Shown: piece after piece, positions 8,029 through 16,290 of the stretch | How the letters are laid out: every line of letters starts with the position of its first letter | How positions within the stretch are numbered: the stretch's first letter is position 1 | Assembly: GCF_045038035.1 (NCBI RefSeq) | Contig: NZ_CP173427.1 | Location: 930,001 to 994,000, forward strand | Source of the DNA: Paenibacillus_F chitinolyticus_A | GTDB taxonomy: Bacteria > Bacillota > Bacilli > Paenibacillales > NBRC-103111 | DNA length: 64,000 nt | Direction of reading: 5' to 3' | Position numbers and translations under genes: made by a program | The notes under the pieces: model-generated | What the model was told of the DNA's origin: nothing | Databases searched by the model: none | Seen by the model: the letters and a program-made list of their open reading frames with translations, nothing else

Positions 8029-9189
8029 TTATCGCTTCGGCGTGCATACCGCCGGCGTGTCGTACCGGATAGGCCGGAACGTGCCGGATGCTGCGGATTC
8101 ACGGGCTTGGATGCACATCAAAGCGCTTAACAGGCCGTCGTCCATCGTAGCGACCGGTGAAGCGGCGCCCCGCATCAGCCCGGCGAAATTGGCCGCAAGG
8201 GCGGAGTCGCCGCCGAAATGGTTGTCGCCGGCCCCGATCTCGTAAGTCTCCACACGGGGCGTGTGGTGCATGAACACTTTCACCTGGCTCGTGTAAAAAT
8301 CGAACTCGACGGTACCTTTGTACCCGAGGAAACGCGCTCCTCTGGAAGCGGCCGCCCGGCGGGCGAAGAAATTTTGCGAATACGACACATGCATGCCCGA
8401 TTCGTAGCGGATCAGCGCGCTGCCGGAATCCTCGTTGCCGGTATCTTCGGCGTATAAGCAGTATTCCCACGTCTCCGGGATATCCTTGGAGGGAAACGCC
8501 GTGCTGTCCGGGCAGGTCCGCTTCTCTTCGCAGTCGGCGCATTTCAGGCCCGCAGGTTTCGTCCCTTTGAAAATTTGCTTGGACGTCATGGCGGCCACAT
8601 CCGTCGGAGCGAGTCGGAGAACCGAATTGATATAGTCGAAGTCGTGTGTCGCCTTTTGGAGGAAAAGTCCGCCTGTTTCGGCTTCGTCCCGATACCAGTT
8701 CTGGTAATACACCGCCCCGTACGGCACGTTATTTACGGCCTGCACGTGCTCGACGGTGCCGATTTTGCCGGAGTCGATGATTTCCCGGACCATATTGACG
8801 ATGGACGTGACCCGCAGGGGGAACGATACCACGACCGGTGAACGAGACGCCTCGTAGCCCTGTTTCAGCAGGAGCAGATCCTCCATCGTTGTCGCGACAG
8901 GCTTTTCCAGATACAGCGGCAGATGGCGGGAAAGCACCTTGAGCGCCATGGGCGTATGCAGGGAACAGCGCGTTCCGATCAGAACGCCGTCCAGCCGCTC
9001 GTTATCGAGCATCTTGTCGGCGGATGCGTAGAAGGAGATATCCTCCCGTCCTTTTTCACGGAACTGTTCTTGAAGTTCCCCGAGGCGGATATCCGTGATG
9101 GCGGTTATTTTGCAGTCCGGGTCTTCCTTCATGATCTCCGACGCAACGTGGCTGATGCGGTCGCCGCAGCCGATTATTCCCAGGTTCAT
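8029..9189 (-). CDS. Gfo/Idh/MocA-family oxidoreductase
   Basis: A 386-residue NAD(P)-dependent sugar or cyclitol dehydrogenase-like protein. N-terminal Rossmann fold with GIIGCGDRISHVA, and the family EKP motif in LYLEKPVATT near residue 98. A four-Cys cluster (CADCEEKRTC plus a later Cys in YCLYAED) occurs in the C-terminal half. The ATG at 9189 is 7 bases after GAGGAG; the frame is open well upstream but codes for unlikely Pro-rich sequence. Divergent from an AraC-type regulator 143 bases away, suggesting a carbohydrate-responsive pair. Substrate unknown. Confidence 0.82.
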   Translation of the reverse strand: MNLGIIGCGDRISHVASEIMKEDPDCKITAITDIRLGELQEQFREKGREDISFYASADKMLDNERLDGVLIGTRCSLHTPMALKVLSRHLPLYLEKPVATTMEDLLLLKQGYEASRSPVVVSFPLRVTSIVNMVREIIDSGKIGTVEHVQAVNNVPYGAVYYQNWYRDEAETGGLFLQKATHDFDYINSVLRLAPTDVAAMTSKQIFKGTKPAGLKCADCEEKRTCPDSTAFPSKDIPETWEYCLYAEDTGNEDSGSALIRYESGMHVSYSQNFFARRAAASRGARFLGYKGTVEFDFYTSQVKVFMHHTPRVETYEIGAGDNHFGGDSALAANFAGLMRGAASPVATMDDGLLSALMCIQARESAASGTFRPIRYDTPAVCTPKR

Positions 9190-9332
9190 AGAAGCTCCTC
9201 TTTTCTGAATCGCATTTGGTAAAGGAATAAAATCCATTACGTTCAGTATAAAAAGGGAAGCCTTCTTTTTCTTTGTCCGAAGGGCCGGATTTTTTGTCCC
9301 TTTTAATTCAGAACGGTAAGGGAGGCGAAAGA

Positions 9333-10358
9333 GTGGAGGAGAAGGAGAGGGAGTTGCGCGAAAAACCTGATGCCCGGGAAGTCCAGGCAGCCCAAGAAGC
9401 CCGTGCCTTGGAACTCCAAGAAGTTCCGGCAAGTGGAGAAACCCGGGAAGCCCGGCTTAACCGGATGCAGAGGACGCACCTGGAGCAGGTGATCCGGATC
9501 GGCAGCATCATCACGATGTATTATTTCGAACATGGGAAGGACTACGTATTCCGGGGAGAGCGGCATAACTTCTGGGAGTTTCTGTACGTGGACAAGGGAG
9601 AGATCGAGGTCGTGACGGACGACGCCGGGCATGTCCTCAAGCAGGGCATGGCTATCTTCCACGAGCCGAACGAATTTCACAGCTTCCGGGCCGCTCCCGG
9701 CAGGGCGCCTAATGTTATCGTGCTGACCTTTGACTGCGATTCTCCGGCCATGAACGCTTTTGCGGGCGGGGTGCTGAGGCTGGAGGATGAAGAGAGGGAT
9801 CTGCTGGCCCGGATTGTCCAGGAAGGGGAGAACGCGTTCGAATTTCCGTTCGAGTATCCGCTGAAGCGGAGAGAGAGGGCTCTGCCCGGTTCCGAGCAGC
9901 TGCTGCGCTGCTATCTGGAAGCGTTCCTGATCCGGCTGCTGCGTCAAGCGCCGTTTGACGAGAAAGCCTCTCCCGCCCAGCTGTCATCTCCGGCAAGACA
10001 GAAGAATCAGGAGGAGCTGGCGGCCAAAGTGATTGCGTTTATGGAGGCGAATGTGGAATCTCCCGTCACGCTGGATGAAATTTCGCGTCATTTTCATATC
10101 GGCAAAACGCTGCTCAAAGAGAGCTTCAAAGCGCAGACCGGCACATCCATTATGAAATATTGGAGCCGGATCAAGATCGGACAGGCTAAGCTCCTGATAC
10201 GGGAAGAGACGTGCAATTTTACGGAAATCGCCGGCCGTCTCGGATTCGGGAGCGTGCATCATTTTTCCAAAACGTTCAAGAAAGCGTCCGGCATGAGTCC
10301 GTCCGAGTATGCCCGTTCCGTGAAAGCGAGAATGGGGCCGGGGAGTGACCGGGCGTAA
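9333..10358 (+). CDS. AraC-family transcriptional regulator with cupin domain
   Basis: About 341 residues. N-terminal cupin-like sensor (FWEFLYVDKGEIEVVTD, MAIFHEPNEFHSF) and a C-terminal AraC/XylS double helix-turn-helix (VTLDEISRHFHIGKTLLKESFK; CNFTEIAGRLGFGSVHHFSKTFKK; SGMSPSEYARS). The GTG at 9333 follows GGGAGG by 7 bases. The first 40 residues are Glu/Arg/Ala-rich low-complexity sequence, so translation might instead begin near the Met at 9465 where conserved sequence starts. Divergent from the Gfo/Idh gene, its most likely target. Confidence 0.82.
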   Translation: MEEKERELREKPDAREVQAAQEARALELQEVPASGETREARLNRMQRTHLEQVIRIGSIITMYYFEHGKDYVFRGERHNFWEFLYVDKGEIEVVTDDAGHVLKQGMAIFHEPNEFHSFRAAPGRAPNVIVLTFDCDSPAMNAFAGGVLRLEDEERDLLARIVQEGENAFEFPFEYPLKRRERALPGSEQLLRCYLEAFLIRLLRQAPFDEKASPAQLSSPARQKNQEELAAKVIAFMEANVESPVTLDEISRHFHIGKTLLKESFKAQTGTSIMKYWSRIKIGQAKLLIREETCNFTEIAGRLGFGSVHHFSKTFKKASGMSPSEYARSVKARMGPGSDRA

Positions 10359-10387
10359 CGATTCTAAAACAGCAGGGAGGCTGAGCG

Positions 10388-10867
10388 ATGGGTACACAAG
10401 CCAAAACAAACGCTTGCCGGATGCTCGATAAGCTCGGTATCAAGTATACTCTTCACGAATACGAGTGGGACGAAGATCAGCTTGATGCGGGAACCGTGGC
10501 GGGAAAAGTAGGGATCGGAATCGACAGCCTGTATAAAACCCTTGTTTTGCGCGGAGACAAAACGGGGGTTCTGCTGGCCTGCATTCCGGGAGGCAAAGAG
10601 CTTCACCTAAAGGCGCTCGCTTCGGTAAGCGGCAACAAGAAGGTGGACATGGCTCCGGTGAAGGAGCTGCAGGCGCTGACCGGCTACATACGGGGCGGAG
10701 TATCTCCGCTCGGTATGAAAAAGAACTACCCGCTGTATCTGGAGCGCGCGGCACTGGAGACCGAGCCGGTCAGCATTTCGGCCGGCCGCCGGGGGCTGCA
10801 GATTTTCCTCAGCGGGAAGGACCTTGCGGCGGCGGCGGACGCCATCCCGGCCGACATCACGCACTGA
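10388..10867 (+). CDS. ybaK: Cys-tRNA(Pro) deacylase YbaK/EbsC
   Basis: A 159-residue editing hydrolase of the YbaK/ProRS-INS family, which clears Cys mischarged on tRNA-Pro. Family landmarks: TNACRMLDKLGIKYTLHEYE at the N-terminus, the catalytic-site lysine in SLYKTLVLRGD, ACIPGGKELHLKALA, GYIRGGVSPLGMKK and the closing ISAGRRGLQIFLSG. ATG at 10388 is 7 bases after GGAGG. Thirty bases after the AraC gene on the same strand; co-transcription is possible but a functional link is not expected. Confidence 0.93.
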   Translation: MGTQAKTNACRMLDKLGIKYTLHEYEWDEDQLDAGTVAGKVGIGIDSLYKTLVLRGDKTGVLLACIPGGKELHLKALASVSGNKKVDMAPVKELQALTGYIRGGVSPLGMKKNYPLYLERAALETEPVSISAGRRGLQIFLSGKDLAAAADAIPADITH

Positions 10868-10925
10868 GGAGCGCGAAGAGCCCGGAGGGACAGGAGCTTG
10901 CCCGGAGGTGTTCCCGCGCGCGCCA

Positions 10926-10959
10926 AAAGGCCCGCCAGCTTAATTGCTGGCGGGCCTTT
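10926..10959. terminator. Bidirectional terminator
   Basis: Perfect 14-bp stem AAAGGCCCGCCAGC with loop TTAATT and matching arm ending GGGCCTTT, between convergent ybaK and the cyclophilin gene. Confidence 0.88.
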
Positions 10960-11025
10960 CCGGCCTGCACGCATGGTGCGGGCTGACCGGTTTCCGGTTA
11001 CCGGAGAGCGGCGGCCTGCGGTTGC

Positions 11026-11724
11026 TTACTTAATCGTTTTCGGCTCCGGATAGTCGACTCCGAGCGTATCCACCGTGACCTTCTTCATTGCCGGCGGAGT
11101 TTTCGGACGGTCGTTGGCTTCCGTAGGCTGGTTGACGATCTCGTCGACCGCCTCCATGCCTTCGGTTACTTTACCGAAGGAAGCGTACTGCCCGTCGAGA
11201 TGCGGAGAGTCCGCTACCATGATGAAGAACTGGGAGCCTGCGGAGTCCGGATCCTGGGCGCGGGCCATCGAGAGGACGCCGCGGGTGTGCTTCAGCTCGT
11301 TCTTGAAGCCGTTGGAGGTGAACTCGCCTTTGATGCCGTAACCCGGACCGCCGGCGCCGGTTCCGTCAGGGTCGCCGCCCTGGATCATGAAACCGGGGAT
11401 GACCCGGTGAAAGATTTTGCCGTCGTAAAATCCTTTTTTGATGAGCGAAATGAAGTTGTTCACCGTATTCGGAGCCACCTCCGGATAAAGCTCCGCTTTG
11501 ATGATTTTGCCGTTGTCCATTTCGATGGTCACGACCGGGTTTTTGCCGTCCGTCTTCGGCGGCTCCGAACCGCCCGCGGAACCGGCTGCCGTCGGCGACG
11601 GCGTCGGAGCCGGAGTTGCCGTGCCGCTCCCGTCCGTTTTCGCTTTACCGCATCCTGCGGCAATGACCAGAAGGGCCATCACGAGAAGCAGAAGACCTGT
11701 AAAACCTTTGCGCTTGCCTGTCAT
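11026..11724 (-). CDS. Lipoprotein cyclophilin-type peptidyl-prolyl isomerase
   Basis: About 232 residues. Type II signal peptide with lipobox VIAAGC, then a Thr/Pro/Ser linker (about residues 30-60), then a cyclophilin domain with FHRVIPGFMIQGGDP, GYGIKGEF, GVLSMARAQDPDSAGSQFFI and the HLDGQYASFGKVTEGM core. It should sit on the outer face of the membrane and catalyse prolyl cis-trans isomerisation of exported proteins. The ATG at 11724 is about 10 bases from AAGGTGG; the ATG three codons earlier almost touches that site. Monocistronic, with a terminator beyond its 3' end. Confidence 0.92.
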   Translation of the reverse strand: MTGKRKGFTGLLLLVMALLVIAAGCGKAKTDGSGTATPAPTPSPTAAGSAGGSEPPKTDGKNPVVTIEMDNGKIIKAELYPEVAPNTVNNFISLIKKGFYDGKIFHRVIPGFMIQGGDPDGTGAGGPGYGIKGEFTSNGFKNELKHTRGVLSMARAQDPDSAGSQFFIMVADSPHLDGQYASFGKVTEGMEAVDEIVNQPTEANDRPKTPPAMKKVTVDTLGVDYPEPKTIK

Positions 11725-11826
11725 GTCATTCATTCCACCTTATCTGCATGTTCTCGTTTCTATCATACCGCTTTTGGATGCCGGATGGAAATTTTGGGAA
11801 CGGCGGGATGTGCAGACCCCGGGTTT

Positions 11827-11884
11827 TTGACTTGGTTTTTGGACTGTGCTACATTTAAAATGTACATAAATTGCGGACAATTTA
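11827..11884 (+). promoter_or_regulatory. Glutathione peroxidase promoter with two inverted repeats
   Basis: TTGACT (11827-11832) and TACATT (11850-11855), 17-base spacer. A 15-base inverted repeat TACATTT-A-AAATGTA (11850-11864) covers the -10 box and a second, TAAATTG-CGGA-CAATTTA (11867-11884), follows directly. The first resembles OhrR/MarR-type operators in layout. The regulator is not in the window; this is inference from symmetry and position. Confidence 0.5.
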
Positions 11885-11913
11885 ATTTTTGTAAATCAAA
11901 TAAGAGCCGGGTA

Positions 11914-11951
11914 CCCGCACCACCGTCGGGGAGCCGCCCCTGTAGTGCGGG
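11914..11951 (+). other. Structured 5' leader of the peroxidase gene
   Basis: In the roughly 115-base leader a stem CCCGCAC / GTGCGGG encloses an inner GGGG / CCCC pair. It ends 28 bases before the start codon. No T-run follows, so it is not a terminator; a known riboswitch class was not recognised. Confidence 0.4.
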
Positions 11952-11978
11952 ACCGCAAAAAAATGGAGGATTTTGACG

Positions 11979-12524
11979 ATGAGCGTATACCCTTATTCGG
12001 CCAGAAACATTCGCGGAGCGGAAACGAAGCTTGAAGAGTATAAAGGCAGTGTGCTGGTGATCGTCAATACGGCGAGCCAATGCGGATTTACGTCGCAATA
12101 TGCCGATCTGCAGAAGCTGTACGAGAAATACCGGGACCAGGGACTTGTCGTCCTCGGATTTCCGTGCAACCAGTTCGGCGGGCAGGAACCGGGTACGAAC
12201 GAGGAAGTCAACACCTTCTGCCAGCTCAACTACGGCGTTACGTTCCCGTTGTTCGAGAAAATCGACGTGCGCGGTGAAGAGAAGCACCCGCTTTTCGCTT
12301 ATTTGACCGAACAAGCGCCTTTCGAAGGTTTTGACCTGAACCATCCGAGCGGGAAAATGCTGAATGCGTTTCTGTCGGAAAAGCAGCCTCACCTGCTACA
12401 GGGCAACGATGTGAAATGGAATTTCACCAAATTCCTCATCGACCGCGAGGGCAACGTCGTGAAGCGCTTCGAATCCGGCGTCGATCCTCTGGATATGCAG
12501 CCGGCTGTTGAAGCGGTCCTGTAA
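11979..12524 (+). CDS. bsaA: Glutathione-peroxidase-like thiol peroxidase
   Basis: A 181-residue cytoplasmic Cys-type GPx. Catalytic tetrad visible: Cys in NTASQCGFTSQY, Gln in GFPCNQFGGQEPG, and Trp-Asn in VKWNFTKFLID. In bacteria such enzymes reduce peroxides using thioredoxin rather than glutathione. ATG at 11979 is 9 bases after GGAGG; the TTG two codons earlier is too close to it. Has its own promoter with nearby inverted repeats. Its original downstream terminator palindrome is the insertion site of the mobile unit beginning at 12606. Symbol follows the Bacillus homologue. Confidence 0.9.
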   Translation: MSVYPYSARNIRGAETKLEEYKGSVLVIVNTASQCGFTSQYADLQKLYEKYRDQGLVVLGFPCNQFGGQEPGTNEEVNTFCQLNYGVTFPLFEKIDVRGEEKHPLFAYLTEQAPFEGFDLNHPSGKMLNAFLSEKQPHLLQGNDVKWNFTKFLIDREGNVVKRFESGVDPLDMQPAVEAVL

Positions 12525-12584
12525 AAACGGCGGACGCCGGAAGCATCGCTGTCTGCGGGAAAGTCTCATCCGGCCCAAAAAAAA

Positions 12585-12605
12585 GGAACCTACGACGTAG
12601 GTTCC
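12585..12605. repeat. Left copy of 21-bp palindromic target duplication
   Basis: Arm GGAACCTACG, centre A, arm CGTAGGTTCC, preceded by eight A. Identical to 18180-18200, which is followed by TTTT. Joining the two outer flanks would rebuild an A-run, stem and T-run, i.e. one bidirectional terminator between bsaA and the exonuclease gene. Confidence 0.9.
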
Positions 12606-12666
12606 TCAGATTGCAGACAAACTCCCTTGGTTCCGATGGAAACAAGGGAGTTTGTCTGCAATCTGA
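12606..12666. repeat. 61-bp mini inverted repeat derived from the IS end
   Basis: Perfect 24-bp arms (starting TCAGATTGCAG) around a 13-base loop. In reverse complement, about 50 bases equal the start of the IS at 16657, after which they diverge. Carries no coding capacity; it looks like a MITE or solo-end remnant. Flanked on the left by the target palindrome and on the right by another hairpin. Confidence 0.85.
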
Positions 12667-12695
12667 GAAGGCCATTAAAGGCCTTCTATTTTTGT
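12667..12695 (+). terminator. Hairpin terminator abutting the mini-element
   Basis: Stem GAAGGCC / GGCCTTC with loop ATTAAA, followed by TATTTTTG. Starts at the base directly after the mini-element. Confidence 0.7.
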
Positions 12696-12733
12696 GTCAG
12701 TTATTAAGGATTACTCGAAAAATGTTTTTGTAA

Positions 12734-13790
12734 CTCTTCAAAAATCCCCCTAAAGGTATGGTGCAAACCGTCTCCGTGGTACCGCAATCGATAGTGGTTA
12801 CTATCGCGGAGGCCGAGGGCGGGCAATCGCCGCCTCCGGCTGCAACACCTTTTCCGACGCCAACTCCATCGCCTTTGTTTTCTCCTCCGCCATCCGGCGG
12901 AACGCCGAGCGCCCATCGGGCGGCCCGCTGAGCGGGAAGGAGAAACCGGCTGTCTCTCCGGCGCCAGTAGACCGGGGTGCTTGCCGCTGCGAGCTCGCAG
13001 GCACGCGCTTGAGGGCGGCGGCGGATCGGCCGGGTGACAACGTGATGATAAGAATAATGGCGACAGAAGGGGTGGTAGTTGACGGTTTTTCGCTAGAGTT
13101 GCCCGCCAGGGAACTTCTGCTGGCCGAAGACGGAGCGCTGAATCGACTGCAAATCGAATCGGGACTGCTTCAGGCTTCCATTTCCACGAGCGCTTTGGCC
13201 AGACTGATATCGTCATCCGGCGGATCGGCGTCGGTTAGGCTGGAGGCCGACAAGCTGGAGCAGAGCACGGGGACCAAGGAACTTAATAGGATTGCTTTGA
13301 GCGTGGACGGTTGCGATGTGCAGGAGGCAGGTCTCGTTCGGGGCGAGTTTGCGCTTCGTTTCCCATACGAGGCCAAGGTGGACGAAGACGGCAAACGGCA
13401 GATTCTATGCCGAATCGGTGAGGACGGCTCGCTGACTTCGAAGCCGCAAGCAGATAGGCCGAGACGGCTTCTGGCATTGGAAGCAATTCGCAGCCATCCG
13501 GCTTCGCCGACGTTGCGGCCGATGCATGGTGTGCCGCGACTGTTGCCGCCGCGCGGTCGATCGGCATCGTGCAAGGGCTCGCCGGCGGCAGCTTCGGCGG
13601 CCGCAGGGGGCCGCCGGGCTGCCGGCGCCTGGAGCCGGATGGATACCGGGACCACAGGAGGCGCACGGGACGTTCGCGCTGCAGAGCTGCAGTACACCAG
13701 CCAGGAATTACGATCGAGCCGAAGCCGCCGGGGATTCGCTGTCAGCACGCCACCGACCTGAACGGCGAACCGGGTGCGCGGCGCGGAGAT
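12734..13790 (+). pseudogene. Decayed S-layer-homology (SLH) surface protein
   Basis: GC-rich remnant in three frames. Frame of 12758: an Ig-like end then a Pro-rich linker (SPPPAATPFPTPTPSP), stop at 12929. Frame of 13009: an S-layer-type beta domain (ISTSALARLISSSGGSASV, ALRFPYEAKVDEDGK). Frame of 13503: an SLH motif (GFADVAADAWCAATVAAA, IGIVQGLAGGSFG). At least two frameshifts and a missing 5' end show it is not functional. The parent would be a cell-surface protein bound to secondary wall polymer. Recognition of SLH is confident; exact limits are approximate. Confidence 0.7.
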
Positions 13791-13845
13791 CACGGATTTT
13801 TATAAAGTAACAATGTTTTTTAATGTTGAGATGTTGCCCTCGTAA

Positions 13846-14307
13846 TTATTCTACTCTTATTTTGAATACGTAGCGTGCATGTCCTTCATCCCACGCAGCA
13901 TAATAGGAGTACGTATAAACTCCTGGTTTACTAGGAACCTTGATACCATTTGTGAAGTTATCTATTCTTTTAGCATTTGAGATATCATCACCATAAATTT
14001 CATCTAACATGCCATAACTTTCTGGTTGGCGATCAAAAGATATTTTAAGTACTGAATTGGCTGGTACAACTTGTGGCTCGTATTCAATGCCTAATGCTGA
14101 GGTTGTACCATACTCACTTTCTGAATTCCAAAGATAGGTCAATATTTTAGCAGGTGGTAGTTTTATACTGCTACTTGTGTTCTCAACTTCAATAGTAGAT
14201 ATTGGCAAGGGTTTTGGTGTAGAAGATGTGCATGCAGAGAGTAAAAATACCAGAAATGCTAGGATGATAGGTATCTTGAAATACGCTAGAGTTCCTGCTC
14301 TATTCAT
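13846..14307 (-). CDS. Putative lipoprotein, AT-rich cargo
   Basis: A 153-residue protein with a type II signal peptide (hydrophobic IPIILAFLVFLL, lipobox LLSAC). The mature part contains a beta-rich domain (VPANSVLKISFD, then VPSKPGVYTYSYYAAWDEGHARY) reminiscent of small Ig-like or amidase-inhibitor folds, but no family is recognised. ATG at 14307 is 8 bases after GGAGG; an upstream in-frame Met has no site. Base composition is clearly lower in GC than the chromosome around it, matching acquisition within the mobile unit. Same strand as the next gene. Confidence 0.7.
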   Translation of the reverse strand: MNRAGTLAYFKIPIILAFLVFLLSACTSSTPKPLPISTIEVENTSSSIKLPPAKILTYLWNSESEYGTTSALGIEYEPQVVPANSVLKISFDRQPESYGMLDEIYGDDISNAKRIDNFTNGIKVPSKPGVYTYSYYAAWDEGHARYVFKIRVE

Positions 14308-14402
14308 AAATATTACCTCCAATAATTGAATAATTTAAAAAGAGATAGTACACAGAAACTTAAGTCTGTGTAATATCCCCTTTTTTTTATTATACTCTAT
14401 TC

Positions 14403-15227
14403 CTATGGTTGATACGAATCTGGTAAGAGAATCATCATTTCCCCAGCGTCTATCTTAGCAGTCACTCTATCGAATAATGTACTATCAGAAATGAAAACTT
14501 CATTCCAGAAAATACAATCGCGTCCTTTTGCATTATTATGATAATCCATCGTACTGTGATCTCTATTGGAGATTCCATCAGTGTATTTATTGAAATACTC
14601 TTCAGTTTGCGCCTCGTGAGCATTAGCCCAAATTTCAGCATTAGCTTTACCGATGTATTTGGACATTAACACGTTCCACATTGCGTGACGGAAAGCGTCA
14701 TTTCTTGTACCATTTCCGTATAAATTACCCCACTTACTTTGTGAAGTGTAACTAAGTGCCCATGCTCTGCATTTATCAACGAGTAGAGCTTGCGCTGGAC
14801 TAGCAATAGCTAATGCTTTTTCTGTAAATGTTAGATTTTTCCATTGGGCTACAATTTGATCATAGGTTAATTGTATTTGGACAGTGTCGGGTGATGGTTC
14901 CATGTGCTTAATTATTTCATCAATGCTAGCTGATGGATATTGCTTTTTAATATCTTCTATTTTTCTATACAGCTTGGCATCCTCTGGAGTAATATTCAAT
15001 TCTTTATATCTTGGATCATTTAAAACTTGATCTACGGTTAAAACTTCAATGTCCGTTGTTGGTTCGTTTGGTTTAGGTTTTTGAGATTTATCATCATGCT
15101 TTGGTTTCTGAGATTGTTTGTCGATTTGGGTTTCTTCTTTAGATTTAGCGGATGCAAGGGGGGCTAATGAAAATGCAATGGAAGTAGCTAGAATTACGCT
15201 TGTGGTAACCTTCAATAATTTTAACAA
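14403..15227 (-). CDS. Exported DUF6973-like protein
   Basis: A 274-residue secreted protein: Sec signal peptide ending LASA before KSKEE, a Lys/Gln-rich linker (about 30-50), a helical region, and a C-terminal domain rich in conserved polar residues (NGTRNDAFRHAMWNVLMSKY, AHEAQTEEYF, MDYHNNAKGRD). The His/Glu/Asp/Asn pattern matches what I recall of DUF6973, a domain seen in exported and toxin-like proteins; catalysis is not established. The TTG at 15227 is 10 bases after GAGGAGG. AT-rich like the adjacent lipoprotein gene, 95 bases downstream on the same strand, so the pair probably travelled together. Confidence 0.65.
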   Translation of the reverse strand: MLKLLKVTTSVILATSIAFSLAPLASAKSKEETQIDKQSQKPKHDDKSQKPKPNEPTTDIEVLTVDQVLNDPRYKELNITPEDAKLYRKIEDIKKQYPSASIDEIIKHMEPSPDTVQIQLTYDQIVAQWKNLTFTEKALAIASPAQALLVDKCRAWALSYTSQSKWGNLYGNGTRNDAFRHAMWNVLMSKYIGKANAEIWANAHEAQTEEYFNKYTDGISNRDHSTMDYHNNAKGRDCIFWNEVFISDSTLFDRVTAKIDAGEMMILLPDSYQP

Positions 15228-15728
15228 AATGTGGTTCCTCCTCTAAATATTATATTTGGAATAAAAATCTATTACATCACAAGTATAATATAATTTGTAT
15301 ATACTGGAAATAGTAGGAAATAACTAGATTTATGAATTAATTGTTGTTTAATGTGAATTTATTCTTAACGTTGTTACCTGCTCACGCGCCTTAATATCAA
15401 AAACATTGGAAATGTCAAAGAAGAAGAAAGCGGAGAAAGAGCTGTAGAAATTGATTGAAGCGTTACTGATGCTGTGTACTTTTGGCGCGATCATCAGAAA
15501 TCGCTAATCGCTAGTGGCATAGCAGCTGGCTGCGTACTGGGGCTATTTATCGGGATCTTGCTGACCACTATGAATTCCATATTGATCGATAGTAATTCCA
15601 AAATTAATTTTAAGAAGGGAGATGACATTTCGTGAAAACCCCGTGACTGCCGTCGCCCAAGAGTGTCAGATACGAGCATTGAGATCTGCTATATTAGCGG
15701 CGCTTTTCGTGATGACTTAAATATACAG

Positions 15729-15777
15729 AAAAAAGGTACAGTCTCTTCAGTTTCTCTTGAAAAACTGTACCTTTTTC
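15729..15777. terminator. Hairpin with A- and T-runs
   Basis: Arms AAAAAAGGTACAG and CTGTACCTTTTT with a loop of about 22 bases; symmetrical, so it could act on either strand. No intact gene next to it. Confidence 0.55.
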
Positions 15778-15857
15778 TATATGGCGGACTTTTTCAGTGG
15801 CCACATGAAAGGCCGCTCGGTTTTTTTTTCATGAAAAAAGATCGGTAATCGGAACAT

Positions 15858-15891
15858 GTTCTTGTCATTTATCGGATCAAGTTCTTGTCAT
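15858..15891. repeat. Direct repeats resembling an IS21-family end
   Basis: GTTCTTGTCAT occurs at 15858-15868 and 15881-15891, with a partial third copy (GCTTGTCAT) near 15912. Multiple short transposase-binding repeats at one end are typical of IS21-family elements. No IstA/IstB gene is present, so this would be a solo end. Confidence 0.4.
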
Positions 15892-15969
15892 CTGACATCT
15901 ATCTATTAGTAGGCTTGTCATATAGGCTTTGCAACCTTCACATCGCTATTAGATGAAAGGGCGAAGCCA

Positions 15970-16235
15970 ATGAAATATATTTCAGCAAGTGAGATTTTGC
16001 CAGAAGATTTGATTCATGAAATACAAAAATATATACAGGGCAAGACTTTGTATCAGCACCTAAAGGGTATAGAAAGAAATGGGGGAAAGATTCGAGGCAA
16101 CGTGAGTTTCTTCAAAAACGAAACGCAGAGATTCGGCAGCTTTTTCAACAGGGTGAAAATCTGGATCGCCTTGGGTGTTCTTACTGTTTATCTCATGAAA
16201 GTATTAAAAAAATTGTTTATAATAGAGAAATATAA
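15970..16235 (+). pseudogene. Frameshifted CD3324-family small protein
   Basis: Begins MKYISASEILPEDLIHEIQK in one frame (ATG 15970), then a frameshift near the GGGGG run at about 16080 moves the conserved continuation to another frame (RQREFLQKRNAEIRQLF, LSHESIKKIVYNREI), ending TAA at 16233. Together the halves give a normal-length member of this small HTH-like family (about 88 residues). As it stands the first frame runs on to a 103-residue hybrid that is unlikely to be functional. Confidence 0.7.
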
Positions 16236-16243
16236 AAAAAGGC

Positions 16244-16275
16244 AGGCTCGCGTGAAACAATACGTGAGCTTTTTT
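16244..16275 (+). terminator. Terminator after the CD3324-like pseudogene
   Basis: Stem GCTCGCGT / ACGTGAGC (one G-T pair) followed by TTTTTTA. Confidence 0.65.
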
Positions 16276-16290
16276 ATGTAATAAATTTAG

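Larger units (their letters stand above)
15228..15969. other. Decayed AT-rich stretch inside the mobile unit
   Basis: No intact gene. From about 15390 a plus-strand frame reads NIKNIGNVKEEESGERAVEID, meets an in-frame TGA at 15456, and continues through a single membrane helix (SLIASGIAAGCVLGLFIGIL) to a TGA at 15633: a remnant of a small membrane protein. A hairpin terminator and an IS21-like end follow. The rest shows nothing recognisable. Confidence 0.45.
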
